The position numbers and the translations under genes were made by a program. This document shows, piece after piece, positions 17,135-24,606 of a stretch of 44,963 nucleotides of DNA; positions within the stretch are counted from its first letter, which is position 1, and each line of letters begins with the position of its first letter. Source of the stretch: an uncultured Prevotellaceae bacterium (GTDB lineage: Bacteria > Bacteroidota > Bacteroidia > Bacteroidales > Bacteroidaceae); assembly GCA_900318775.1 (NCBI GenBank), contig ONLY01000024.1, forward strand, positions 1-44,963, written 5' to 3'. Below the pieces are notes generated by a model. It worked only from the letters and a program-made list of their open reading frames with translations, was not told the DNA's origin and did no database searches.

Positions 17135-17992
17135 ATGAGAAAAATCTTTGCAATGGCGGCAGCACTGGCTGTGTGTGCCGCTGCTCAGGCAGGGCGTGTG
17201 CTCACCGACAGCATCCGCAGTCAGGTGCTGGGCGAGTGGGTCAAGTATAATGTTTATGTGCCCGACGGGTTCGATAGGAATACCCAAGCGCACTATCCCG
17301 TGGTGTATCTCCTGCATGGCTTCACCGACGACTATAAGGCTTGGCGCGACAAGGGCCAGATGCAGACGGTGGCTGACGAGCTCATCGAGACGGGCGAGGC
17401 TCTTCCGATGGTCATCGTGATGCCTAATGCAGGTGGCCCCAATACGTATGAAACATGGAATGGCTACTTCAATATGCCCGGTTGGCATTATGAAGATTTC
17501 TTCTTCCATGAACTTGTTCCACAGGTAGAGCAGAAGTATCGTGCGGGCGGCTCGAAAGGGCAGCGTGCGGTGATGGGCCTGTCGATGGGTGGCGGAGGCA
17601 GTACGGTGTATGGTCAGCGTCACACGGATTTGTTCTCTTCCGTCTATGCGATGAGTGCATGGCTCGACAGCGACGGAGGACGCCGCCGTCACGAAGGAGT
17701 GGACGATAAGGTCTTTCTGGTCACTCAGGCCGTGCATCAGCATTCCGCACTCGACTATGTCCGCAACGCCAGCCCTGAGACCGTCAAGCAGTTGCAGAGT
17801 GTGAAGTGGTTCATCGACTGTGGCGATGACGATTTCCTCTTCGACCTCAATGTGCAGCTTCATCAGGCCATGTGCCAGAAACGCATCAAGAGTGAGCTGC
17901 GCATCCGCAACGGACAGCATAACTGGGAGTATTGGCATCAGGCCATCCGTATCGCCTTGCCTTTCGCTTCCAGAAGTTTCTATAAAGAATAA
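17135..17992 (+). CDS. Secreted alpha/beta-hydrolase esterase (esterase D/CE1-like)
   Basis: This 285-residue protein has a Sec signal (about residues 1-20, ends AAAQAG) and an alpha/beta-hydrolase fold like esterase D and CE1 acetyl/feruloyl esterases. Visible parts are the oxyanion segment VVYLLHGFTDD, the nucleophile elbow GLSMGGGGS, the acid in DCGDDDF and the final His in NGQHNWEYWHQA. It probably deacylates polysaccharide or small esters outside the cytoplasm; the substrate is unknown. It is transcribed alone and converges on the YhcH-family gene, with a strong hairpin cassette in between. Confidence 0.85.
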   Translation: MRKIFAMAAALAVCAAAQAGRVLTDSIRSQVLGEWVKYNVYVPDGFDRNTQAHYPVVYLLHGFTDDYKAWRDKGQMQTVADELIETGEALPMVIVMPNAGGPNTYETWNGYFNMPGWHYEDFFFHELVPQVEQKYRAGGSKGQRAVMGLSMGGGGSTVYGQRHTDLFSSVYAMSAWLDSDGGRRRHEGVDDKVFLVTQAVHQHSALDYVRNASPETVKQLQSVKWFIDCGDDDFLFDLNVQLHQAMCQKRIKSELRIRNGQHNWEYWHQAIRIALPFASRSFYKE

Positions 17993-18036
17993 GCCATGAG
18001 GGTTGGGCCATAGACAAGTTCCAATAGTCTCAAAAA

Positions 18037-18110
18037 CGAAGTGCCCCACACCGGTTCGCCGATGTGGGGCACTTCGCTTCGCCGGTGTGGGGCACATCGG
18101 TTTTGGCGAT
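18037..18110. repeat. Three-unit cassette, variant core (copy 2), with strong hairpin
   Basis: Three 16-bp units of the form GRTGTGGGGCACWTCG occur at 18037-18052 (inverted), 18061-18076 and 18084-18099, with 8- and 7-bp spacers and a tail GTTTTGG. Units 1 and 2 form a perfect 14-bp stem (CGAAGTGCCCCACA with its complement), then one mismatch, three more pairs and a TTCG loop. The layout matches the cassettes at 7562 and 19220, but the core sequence differs. Lying between convergent genes, it may also act as a bidirectional terminator. Confidence 0.85.
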
Positions 18111-18170
18111 GCGAGGTGCTTGTGCACCCTCTTCTTTTGGGGGATTCCCTGTTCGGACAGGCAGCAAGCC

Positions 18171-18809
18171 TTACATCTTGTTGTCCACCTTAATGACCAG
18201 CACACGGAGATTCTGGCTTCCTGTGTTGGTCTTCACTTTGGCTACATGCCAGTCGCAGGGGAACATGATGTTGAACGTGCCTGGAATAGACGTGAACTGC
18301 TGCAGACGGTCATACTCGAAGGTATATTCCAAGCGGTCGGACTTGTAGGCCGCACGAGGCTTAGACGTTTCGTGGTCCAGTCGGCAGAAGCCCTCCGTGC
18401 CGCGCACCACATACATGAAGTCAATCTTCTCATAGTGGCTCTCGCTGCCTTTCCCGGCCTTGAGGTCATCCTGCGAACACCAGTTGTCGCCATCCTCCAC
18501 GCTCACCGTCAGTGTGGTGCCAGGAATGGGCGTGCGTCCTGCAGGAATAGCCAGCAAGTCCGTCTCTTGCAGCCACTTGAACAGCGCTTTCCACTGTTCG
18601 GGGTTCTTCTGATACTGGAGGTAGAATTCCGCCAGATTCACCGTAGGTGCAGGGGAAGCCTTCGTGAATCCGTTGCGCCATTCGCCCTTCTTCGCCCATT
18701 TCTCAGCCAGTCGGGTTACCTCTTTCGAATACGAGTTTGTATAAGTCTGTGCCACGCCGCCCATGAAGGGGATAGCCGTCAGCAACAAAGCAATGCATAG
18801 TCTTTTCAT
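18171..18809 (-). CDS. YhcH/YjgK/YiaL (DUF386) family protein, secreted
   Basis: This 212-residue protein has a Sec signal (about 1-20, ends GGVAQ) followed by a domain of the YhcH/YjgK/YiaL family, a cupin-like group that includes EbgC and YiaL, linked to sugar or sialic acid metabolism. Typical stretches are HYEKIDFMYVVRGTEGF, FTSIPGTFNIMFPCDWHVAK and LRVLVIKVD. His and Glu residues in the HYEKID and FNIMFPCDWH segments could bind a metal. An exported member is less usual than cytoplasmic ones. The substrate is unknown. Confidence 0.8.
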   Translation of the reverse strand: MKRLCIALLLTAIPFMGGVAQTYTNSYSKEVTRLAEKWAKKGEWRNGFTKASPAPTVNLAEFYLQYQKNPEQWKALFKWLQETDLLAIPAGRTPIPGTTLTVSVEDGDNWCSQDDLKAGKGSESHYEKIDFMYVVRGTEGFCRLDHETSKPRAAYKSDRLEYTFEYDRLQQFTSIPGTFNIMFPCDWHVAKVKTNTGSQNLRVLVIKVDNKM

Positions 18810-18833
18810 ATCTGTTCTTTAATGATTACGGCA

Positions 18834-18841
18834 CAAAGATA
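18834..18841 (-). promoter_or_regulatory. -7 element for the YhcH-family gene
   Basis: The minus strand reads TATCTTTG, matching TAnnTTTG, 24 bases upstream of the ATG. Confidence 0.55.
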
Positions 18842-18906
18842 CAACTTTTTCCTAAACGGCAGGCAGAACAACGGTCATTTTCCTGTTCCGCACCTATAAC
18901 GAGGCG

Positions 18907-19042
18907 ATTACCGCCATGGATACGCAGGAATTATCCATGGTTAAAGCGAAACAGCAGTGGCATTGAGACACGAAAAAGCCGCCCGAGAGCTACTTCGCGA
19001 GGCTCTCAGGCGGCAACGTTGCGTCATTGTTTCGCTTAAATT
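18907..19042. repeat. Nested palindromic element
   Basis: An outer inverted repeat AAGCGAAACA (about 18944-18953) and its complement (about 19028-19037) enclose the terminator hairpin at 18973-19014. A separate hairpin with arms CCATGGATA/TATCCATGG lies just left of it. The nesting suggests a structured RNA end or a miniature element with terminal inverted repeats. Confidence 0.55.
18973..19014 (-). terminator. Intrinsic terminator for the DUF819 gene
   Basis: On the minus strand the arms GCCGCC-x-GAGAGC and GCTCTC-x-GGCGGC form a long stem followed by TTTTT (18973-18977). It is the first strong terminator downstream of the DUF819 gene. Confidence 0.75.
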
Positions 19043-19077
19043 AACTAAAAAGTCTCCTTCCAACCTCAAAGCTTCCT

Positions 19078-19123
19078 TCCAACCTCCCCTTGAAGGAAGA
19101 GGAGAAGGGGGGGGGAGGTTGGA
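19078..19123. repeat. Inverted repeat TCCAACCTCCCC
   Basis: A perfect 12-bp inverted repeat (19078-19089 and 19112-19123) separated by a purine-rich loop. Similar G-rich inverted repeats occur inside the efflux operon. The function is unknown. Confidence 0.65.
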
Positions 19124-19219
19124 TGAGTGAAATAGGTGTTTGAGAATGGGAATGATGGGTGTTGGGGAACAAGGGATGTTGGTGCATTCCCAAGGGGGGA
19201 TGCCCAGCACTATAAAAAC

Positions 19220-19302
19220 GGTGTGACTCAGACCGGCATGGTCGGTGTGAGTCACACCGCCACCCTCGGTCTGAGTCACACCGATTTTGTGGCACAAAAT
19301 GA
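19220..19302. repeat. Three-unit, 24-bp-period intergenic cassette (copy 3)
   Basis: Units are GGTGTGACTCAGACC (19220-19234, the exact complement of the copy-1 core), GGTGTGAGTCACACC (19244-19258, a perfect dyad) and GGTCTGAGTCACACC (19268-19282). The 9-bp spacers are GGCATGGTC and GCCACCCTC and the tail is GATTTTGTGG, which itself starts an ATTTTGTG/CACAAAAT palindrome. It abuts the stop codon of the DUF819 gene. Confidence 0.87.
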
Positions 19303-19305
19303 GCC

Positions 19306-20460
19306 TTATGCAAGGGTCAGGAGGAAGTGGGCAATGCCGAAGCCCAGATAGGTGCCAATGGCATAACCGAAAAGACCAACGGCAATGCCGGGACCGATGA
19401 CGGCCTTGTTGTGAAGAGCGCTGCCCATGACGGGTGCGAAGGGTGGGGAGCAAATCAGGGAGATGCTGGTGGTGAGGGTTGTGTCGGTGTCGAGACGGAA
19501 GAGGGCGCTGAGCAGCACGTGAAAGAAGAGGGTGCCAAAGGTAGCCACCGTGGTGAAGAGGAAGATGGTGGGGTCAATGTCGGTGAGGGTCTTGAGGCTC
19601 ACTTGCGAAGCTACAGCCACGCTGAAGATGAGGATGAAGTAGGTGCCAGCCTCGAAGGTACGCTTCAGGCTCCTGACTCGTGGGTGGAGCGAGGCGAGAA
19701 TGGCGAGCAGGCTGATGCTGAGGATGAAGACTGACTGGAAGGCGTCTTTGGGAAAGAGGTAGGCGATGCCGGCTCCGAGGATGATGATGGCGACGGAGAG
19801 GAGAAGGCTGAGCCCGAGGTGAGGGAGGTTGTCGCGTCGGAAGAGTCCGAGGAAGAGCTCGCGGTCGTGGTTCTCTATCTCCACGGTGGTGTCCTCCACA
19901 GTCTTGTCATCTTTGAAGTCGGTCATGAAGAGGCGCAGCGTGCGCTTGCCGATGATGATGACGAAGAAGAGGTAGAGGGCGCTCATCAGGGTGCTGTAGG
20001 CGGAGACGAGGATGTAGGTGGCATCGTCTACACCGAGGGCTATCTTCAGCGAGGCGAGGTTGGCGTTGCCTCCGGTGTAGAGTCCTGTGAGCATGCCGCC
20101 CACATGGGCAAAGAGGGTGGGGTTGCCCTGTCCGTAGAGGAGGAAGCCGATGGTGATGGCAATGGCGCAGCCCAGCAGTCCGAAGAGGGTGGACTTGATG
20201 AAGCTGGGGGCAAGCCGTGCCCAGGCACGCAGGTCGGCGGAGAGCAGCAGCAGGGGAATGGCAAAGGGGATGGCGGCCGAGGCGATGGTGGTCTGCAGGG
20301 CGTGCACCTCTTCGGTGTCGGGGATGATGCCTGTGAGACCAAGGGTGCAGCCCAGGATGTAGGCAATAATGATGCTCCCCACTTTGTTGAGCAACGCGCT
20401 CTTGTAGGTGAGCCACAGGATGAGGAGGGGGGAGAAGATGCAGAGTAGTGTGATGAACAT
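19306..20460 (-). CDS. DUF819-family multi-pass membrane protein
   Basis: This is a 384-residue integral membrane protein of the DUF819 family, with roughly ten to twelve hydrophobic segments. Characteristic glycine-rich parts are YTGGNANLASLKIALG and the C-terminal SPPFAPVMGSALHNK. Its resemblance to bile-acid/anion transporter folds suggests a transport role, but no substrate is known. I start it at the ATG at 20458-20460; the frame continues upstream, but that extension is translated repeat sequence. The 5' leader contains a duplicated repeat element, and the 3' end touches cassette copy 3. Confidence 0.85.
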   Translation of the reverse strand: MFITLLCIFSPLLILWLTYKSALLNKVGSIIIAYILGCTLGLTGIIPDTEEVHALQTTIASAAIPFAIPLLLLSADLRAWARLAPSFIKSTLFGLLGCAIAITIGFLLYGQGNPTLFAHVGGMLTGLYTGGNANLASLKIALGVDDATYILVSAYSTLMSALYLFFVIIIGKRTLRLFMTDFKDDKTVEDTTVEIENHDRELFLGLFRRDNLPHLGLSLLLSVAIIILGAGIAYLFPKDAFQSVFILSISLLAILASLHPRVRSLKRTFEAGTYFILIFSVAVASQVSLKTLTDIDPTIFLFTTVATFGTLFFHVLLSALFRLDTDTTLTTSISLICSPPFAPVMGSALHNKAVIGPGIAVGLFGYAIGTYLGFGIAHFLLTLA

Positions 20461-20612
20461 GTTGATAATTGACAATTGATAATTGACAGTTAGGCTGATG
20501 CGATGTGCACTGATTGGTGAACATTCCGCATGGCAATTGATAATTAGGCAGACGCGATGCCCGTAAATGGACAAACATCCCATATGGCAATTATCAATTA
20601 TCAATTGCCACC
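20461..20612. repeat. Duplicated AT-rich element in the DUF819 leader
   Basis: Heptads of TTGATAA/TTGACAA type start the element. Two imperfect copies of a unit of about 54 bp follow (each with TTAGGC, then GATGCGATG or GACGCGATG, then CATGGCAA or ATATGGCAA). An inverted ATTATCAATTATCAATTG closes it. It lies between the promoter and the ATG, making a leader of about 165 bases. Confidence 0.65.
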
Positions 20613-20625
20613 TGTCTAACCTTTT

Positions 20626-20634
20626 GCAAAAGTA
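20626..20634 (-). promoter_or_regulatory. -7 element for the DUF819 gene
   Basis: The minus strand reads TACTTTTGC (perfect TAnnTTTG). It is back to back with the promoter of the plus-strand hydrolase. Confidence 0.55.
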
Positions 20635-20644
20635 CGAAAAAGGT

Positions 20645-20677
20645 TTTGTTTTGTCACGAAAAAGCTGTTACTTTGCA
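20645..20677 (+). promoter_or_regulatory. Promoter of the secreted hydrolase
   Basis: TTTG (20645-20648) and TTACTTTGC (20669-20677) are 20 bases apart. The -7 has one mismatch to TAnnTTTG. The ATG follows 22 bases later. Confidence 0.5.
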
Positions 20678-20699
20678 TGTGAAACCTATAAAACGCGCG

Positions 20700-21536
20700 A
20701 TGATGATAAGATTTATGGCGATAGTGCTGTGTGTTCTGTACGGTGCACTGTCGCATGCACAAGATACCAGCAAAGCCTATAAGAATGAGGTGGCAGGCAG
20801 CTACAACTTCTGGTTCTACCGTCCGAGCGACGAGGTGGAGGCGGAGAAGCTCTCGAAAAAGGGTGTGCCGGAAGGTTACCCAGAGGAGCATCGACCGCTG
20901 CTGATTTTTCTGCATGGGGCGAGCCTGTGCGGACACGACCTGCAGAAGGTGAAGCGCTATGGTCCGATAGAGGCGCTGAAGCGCGGGCGCATCATCGATT
21001 GCTATATCTTGGCTCCGCAGAATCCGGGCGGTTCATGGCAGCCGTCGAAGGTGATGAAGCTGGTGGAGTGGGCTGAGCAGCATTTCAATGTGGACAGCAA
21101 CCGCATCTACTGCATCGGCATGAGTCTGGGTGGCTACGGCACCATGGACTTCTGTGCCACGTACCCCGACCGTGTGGCAGCAGGCATGGCTCTCTGTGGT
21201 GGTGCCACGGTGAAGGATGTGACGGGCTTGGCCCGTATGCCCATGTGGATAGTACATGGAACGGCAGACCGGGCTGTACCCGTGTCGGCTTCGGACAAGG
21301 TGGTGGAGGCTGTCAGAAAGACGGGGGACGACTCTCGCTTGATTTACACGCGTATGCCGGGCATTGACCACGGTCGTCCTGCCCGCATCTTCTACCTGCC
21401 CCAGACGTACGACTGGCTGTTCTCCCACTCGCTGGAGGATGAGGGCCGTCCTGTGAACCGTGACTTCGAAATCACACCACAGATTCTGCAAAGCGCCTAT
21501 CAGGACATCGGGAAATATCCGGAGTATGATGATTAA
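20700..21536 (+). CDS. Secreted alpha/beta hydrolase (carboxylesterase/phospholipase type)
   Basis: A 278-residue hydrolase starting at the ATG at 20700, where a Sec signal begins (MIRFMAIVLCVLYGALSHAQ). The frame upstream overlaps the promoter, so the longer reading is unlikely. The triad is visible: nucleophile in GMSLGGYG, Asp in HGTADRAVPV and His in GIDHGR. The HGASLCGHD segment gives the oxyanion hole. It resembles predicted peptidases and dienelactone/phospholipase-type esterases. It may be co-transcribed with the phosphatase gene 69 bases downstream. Confidence 0.85.
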   Translation: MMIRFMAIVLCVLYGALSHAQDTSKAYKNEVAGSYNFWFYRPSDEVEAEKLSKKGVPEGYPEEHRPLLIFLHGASLCGHDLQKVKRYGPIEALKRGRIIDCYILAPQNPGGSWQPSKVMKLVEWAEQHFNVDSNRIYCIGMSLGGYGTMDFCATYPDRVAAGMALCGGATVKDVTGLARMPMWIVHGTADRAVPVSASDKVVEAVRKTGDDSRLIYTRMPGIDHGRPARIFYLPQTYDWLFSHSLEDEGRPVNRDFEITPQILQSAYQDIGKYPEYDD

Positions 21537-21585
21537 CCCCCTTTAACTCCCCCTTTAACTCCCATTTTAACTCCCCTTAAAACTA
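21537..21585. repeat. 12-bp tandem repeat
   Basis: Four tandem 12-mers of CCCCCTTTAACT type (the last two diverged) fill the gap between the hydrolase stop and the phosphatase leader. Confidence 0.7.
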
Positions 21586-21605
21586 ACACATATATATAAT
21601 AAGTA

Positions 21606-22898
21606 ATGAAAAAGATCTTTTTACTGACCAGTCTCATGGCAGTGGCGCTGGGAACAACAGCGCAGACCGCTAAAGAAGAGATTTATGCTGACATCTTGAA
21701 GTCGGCTTCAAACCACATGGCTTATCAGGCTCCAACTCAGCCGCTCACCAAGGCACCGAAGGGATACACTCCCTTCTATATGTCGCATTATGGGCGTCAT
21801 GGCTCCCGCTGGCTATTGAACGATCGGGACTACATGGACGTGATTCGTACGTTGCGCAATGCTGCTGATAAGGGTGTGCTCACTCCGTTGGGCAGGGAGG
21901 CGCTGGAGAAGATGGAGCGTTTCTACCCCTCCACGAAGAATCGTCTGGGCGAATTGTCTGACGTGGGCGAACAGCAGCACCACGGCATCGGCAAGCGCAT
22001 GACGGAGCACTTCCCCGAGATTTTCAGCGGCAAGGAGGCACAGGTGGATGCACGCAGTACGGTGGTTATCCGCTGCATTCTCAGCATGACGGCTGAGTGT
22101 GAGGAATTGACGGCCTTCAATCCACAGCTCCGTATGCACAATGATGTGAGCGAGTCGTACCAGTGGTACCTCAACCACAACTTCAGTCAGCGCTTGAAGG
22201 ATGCCAGTCGTGACCGCGGACGCATTGTGAGCCAGTATAACCGCAAGTTCACTCATCCGGAGCGCTTTTGCCGTGCCCTCTTCACCGACGACAGCTTCTG
22301 GAACGATGAGGACTTCCGTCCACGCTCTTTCATGCGCTCGGTATTCTATGTTGTTACTAACATGCAGAGCCATTCCTTTGGCGAAGATATGTGGAACCTC
22401 TTCACAAAGGAAGAGTGCTACGACCTGTGGAAGGCTTGGAACATCGACTGGTATCTGGGATATGGCGCCGCCCCGCAGACAGGCTCCATCATGCAGTTTA
22501 ATCAGGCAAACTTGTTGCGCAACATGATTGAGACCACCGACACGGTGCTGGCATCGAAGAGCTATAAGAACGGTGCAGCCCTCCGTTTCGGTCACGAGGT
22601 ATGTGTCATGCCATTGGCCTGCCTGATGGAATTGGACAGCTGTGGTCGTCAGGTGGAGGACCTTGACCGCCTTGATGAGCAGTGGGTGAACTTCCGCATC
22701 TATCCGATGGCGTGCAACATCCAGCTGGTGTACTACCGCTCCAAGAAGGCGGGTGCTCCCATTCTGGTGAAGGCGCTCCTCAACGAGAAAGAGGCCACGC
22801 TTCCCATCCCTACCGACCAGTACCCTTACTACAAGTGGGATGACCTCCGTACTTACTACCTGAAGAAGCTGGACGACTTTGAACGTGGCAACAAATGA
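21606..22898 (+). CDS. Secreted histidine acid phosphatase (HP2 branch)
   Basis: A 430-residue exported phosphatase with a Sec signal (about 1-20, ends GTTAQ). The branch-2 histidine phosphatase motif is SHYGRHGSRW with nucleophile His65. The distal proton-donor motif is FGHEV, with His330-Glu331; many phytases have HD or HAE there. The HE form points to the inositol-phosphate (MINPP-like) side of the family, but the substrate is not proven. A strong terminator follows. Confidence 0.85.
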   Translation: MKKIFLLTSLMAVALGTTAQTAKEEIYADILKSASNHMAYQAPTQPLTKAPKGYTPFYMSHYGRHGSRWLLNDRDYMDVIRTLRNAADKGVLTPLGREALEKMERFYPSTKNRLGELSDVGEQQHHGIGKRMTEHFPEIFSGKEAQVDARSTVVIRCILSMTAECEELTAFNPQLRMHNDVSESYQWYLNHNFSQRLKDASRDRGRIVSQYNRKFTHPERFCRALFTDDSFWNDEDFRPRSFMRSVFYVVTNMQSHSFGEDMWNLFTKEECYDLWKAWNIDWYLGYGAAPQTGSIMQFNQANLLRNMIETTDTVLASKSYKNGAALRFGHEVCVMPLACLMELDSCGRQVEDLDRLDEQWVNFRIYPMACNIQLVYYRSKKAGAPILVKALLNEKEATLPIPTDQYPYYKWDDLRTYYLKKLDDFERGNK

Positions 22899-22956
22899 TG
22901 CCCTCCTGTTCTTCTGGACGAGAACAGCATCTTATCATCATCTAATGAAATAGAAA

Positions 22957-22997
22957 GAGGTGGGGACGCAAGACAGAGCGTCCCCACCTCCTTTTTG
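22957..22997 (+). terminator. Intrinsic terminator after the phosphatase gene
   Basis: A perfect 13-bp stem, GAGGTGGGGACGC (22957-22969) with its complement (22978-22990), followed by CTTTTT. Confidence 0.92.
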
Positions 22998-23103
22998 GGT
23001 GAGTGATGTGGGAAGGATTGAAAGAAGCAATTTGACGCTTTCCAAAATTGAGTTTTCGTTTACCAGAACGGGAACAGAGTTGTGTGTGAAAGACGATTGT
23101 CGC

Positions 23104-23112
23104 TACCTTTGC
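23104..23112 (+). promoter_or_regulatory. -7 element of pdxST
   Basis: TACCTTTGC, a perfect TAnnTTTG match, lies 45 bases before the pdxS ATG; a TTG near 23080 may be the -33 part. Confidence 0.65.
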
Positions 23113-23157
23113 CAGCGAATTGAAAAAAGCAAATACTTCATCTTAAAACTAAAGGAT

Positions 23158-24033
23158 ATGGCAAACGAAAGACAAGACTTGAACCGCCAGCTGGCTCAGA
23201 TGCTGAAGGGCGGTGTGATTATGGATGTGACAACCCCAGAACAGGCTCGTATTGCAGAGGCGGCAGGCGCTTGTGCAGTGATGGCGCTCGAAAGGATTCC
23301 AGCTGACATTCGTGCAGCTGGTGGCGTGAGCCGCATGAGCGACCCGAAGATGATTCGAGGCATTCAGGAGGCGGTGAGCATCCCCGTGATGGCCAAGTGC
23401 CGCATCGGTCATATTGCTGAGGCACAAATTCTGCAAGCCATCGAGATTGACTACATTGACGAGAGCGAGGTGCTGAGCCCTGCTGACAATGTCTACCACA
23501 TTGACAAGACGAAGTTTGACGTGCCCTTTGTATGTGGCGCAAAGAACTTGGGTGAGGCGCTTCGCCGCATTGCGGAGGGTGCCACAATGATTCGGACGAA
23601 GGGTGAGCCTGGCACGGGTGACGTGGTGCAGGCGGTGAGCCACATGCGATTGATGCAGAGTGAAATCCGTCGTCTTGTTTCTATGAGCGAGGATGAGCTC
23701 TTCGAGGCTGCCAAGCAGTTGCAGGCTCCTTATGAACTGGTAAAGTATGTGCACGAGAATGGCAAATTGCCTGTGGTTAATTTTGCGGCAGGTGGTGTGG
23801 CGACTCCTGCTGACGCGGCGCTAATGATGCAGCTGGGCGCAGAAGGTGTGTTTGTGGGAAGCGGCATCTTCAAGAGCGGTGACCCCGCTAAGCGCGCTGC
23901 TGCTATTGTGCAGGCTGTGACAAACTATAAGGATGCCAAACTCTTGGCTGAGCTCTCTGAAGACCTTGGCGAGGCTATGGTGGGAATTAACGAGCAGGAA
24001 ATCCAGCTCTTAATGGCTGAAAGAGGAAAGTAA
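23158..24033 (+). CDS. pdxS: Pyridoxal 5'-phosphate synthase, PdxS subunit
   Basis: PdxS makes PLP from ribose 5-phosphate, glyceraldehyde 3-phosphate and ammonia supplied by PdxT. The protein has 291 residues from the ATG at 23158; the frame extends upstream across the promoter, which rules out the longer start. The two catalytic lysines are present (Lys80 in [10 protein letters not shown] and Lys148 in [10 protein letters not shown]), as is Asp23 in IMDVT. The phosphate-binding [13 protein letters not shown] and GSGIFKS segments are intact. pdxT follows after three bases. Confidence 0.97.
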   Translation: MANERQDLNRQLAQMLKGGVIMDVTTPEQARIAEAAGACAVMALERIPADIRAAGGVSRMSDPKMIRGIQEAVSIPVMAKCRIGHIAEAQILQAIEIDYIDESEVLSPADNVYHIDKTKFDVPFVCGAKNLGEALRRIAEGATMIRTKGEPGTGDVVQAVSHMRLMQSEIRRLVSMSEDELFEAAKQLQAPYELVKYVHENGKLPVVNFAAGGVATPADAALMMQLGAEGVFVGSGIFKSGDPAKRAAAIVQAVTNYKDAKLLAELSEDLGEAMVGINEQEIQLLMAERGK

Positions 24034-24036
24034 GGG

Positions 24037-24597
24037 ATGAGAATTGCTGTTTTGGCCCTGCAAGGGGCTTTCATTGAACACGAACAGGTGCTGCAGCGGT
24101 TGGGCGTAGAGACATTTGAAGTGCGACAATTGAAAGATTGGGAGCAGCCCAAAGACGGTCTAATCTTGCCTGGCGGCGAGAGCACGGTGCAGATGCGCCT
24201 ATTGGCCCAGCTCGGACTGCTTCAGCCTGTGAAGGAGACAATTGCACAGGGACTGCCTGTGTTTGGCACTTGCGCTGGCATGATACTGCTGTCTGAAGGG
24301 CATCTGGGCACGATGGACATCCGTGTGCGCCGCAACGCTTACGGCAGGCAGTTAGGCAGTTTCCATACCTTCGGCAACGTGGAGGGAATAGGTGAGAACT
24401 TGCCTATGACGTTTATCCGTGCACCGTATGTGGAGACAGTCCTGAGCGACTGTTGCCATAGCCTTGCTGCTGTTGATGGTCACATTGTGGCTGTGCGCCA
24501 AGGGAACCAGTTGGCCACAGCGTTCCATCCTGAACTGGACGAAAGCACCTGCATTCATGAGTTCTTCCTGAAATTGGCAAGGGAAGGAAAGGACTGA
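24037..24597 (+). CDS. pdxT: PLP synthase glutaminase subunit PdxT
   Basis: The glutaminase partner of PdxS, 186 residues, class I amidotransferase fold. It has LPGGEST, the nucleophile Cys79 in GTCAGM, and the His-x-Glu pair in FHPELDE. It starts three bases after the pdxS stop, so the two form one operon. It ends nine bases before the end of the convergent oxyR gene, leaving no room for a separate terminator. Confidence 0.96.
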   Translation: MRIAVLALQGAFIEHEQVLQRLGVETFEVRQLKDWEQPKDGLILPGGESTVQMRLLAQLGLLQPVKETIAQGLPVFGTCAGMILLSEGHLGTMDIRVRRNAYGRQLGSFHTFGNVEGIGENLPMTFIRAPYVETVLSDCCHSLAAVDGHIVAVRQGNQLATAFHPELDESTCIHEFFLKLAREGKD

Positions 24598-24606
24598 ACC
24601 TCGGAA

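Noticed and set aside
17120..18205. A 361-residue open frame antisense to the esterase.
   Set aside because: It is the complement of a clear secreted esterase with an intact triad and signal peptide; the antisense protein shows no domain and runs across the hairpin cassette.
22960..23157. An N-terminal extension of PdxS of 66 residues.
   Set aside because: It would begin inside the preceding terminator and cross the consensus promoter; PdxS homologues start at the chosen ATG.
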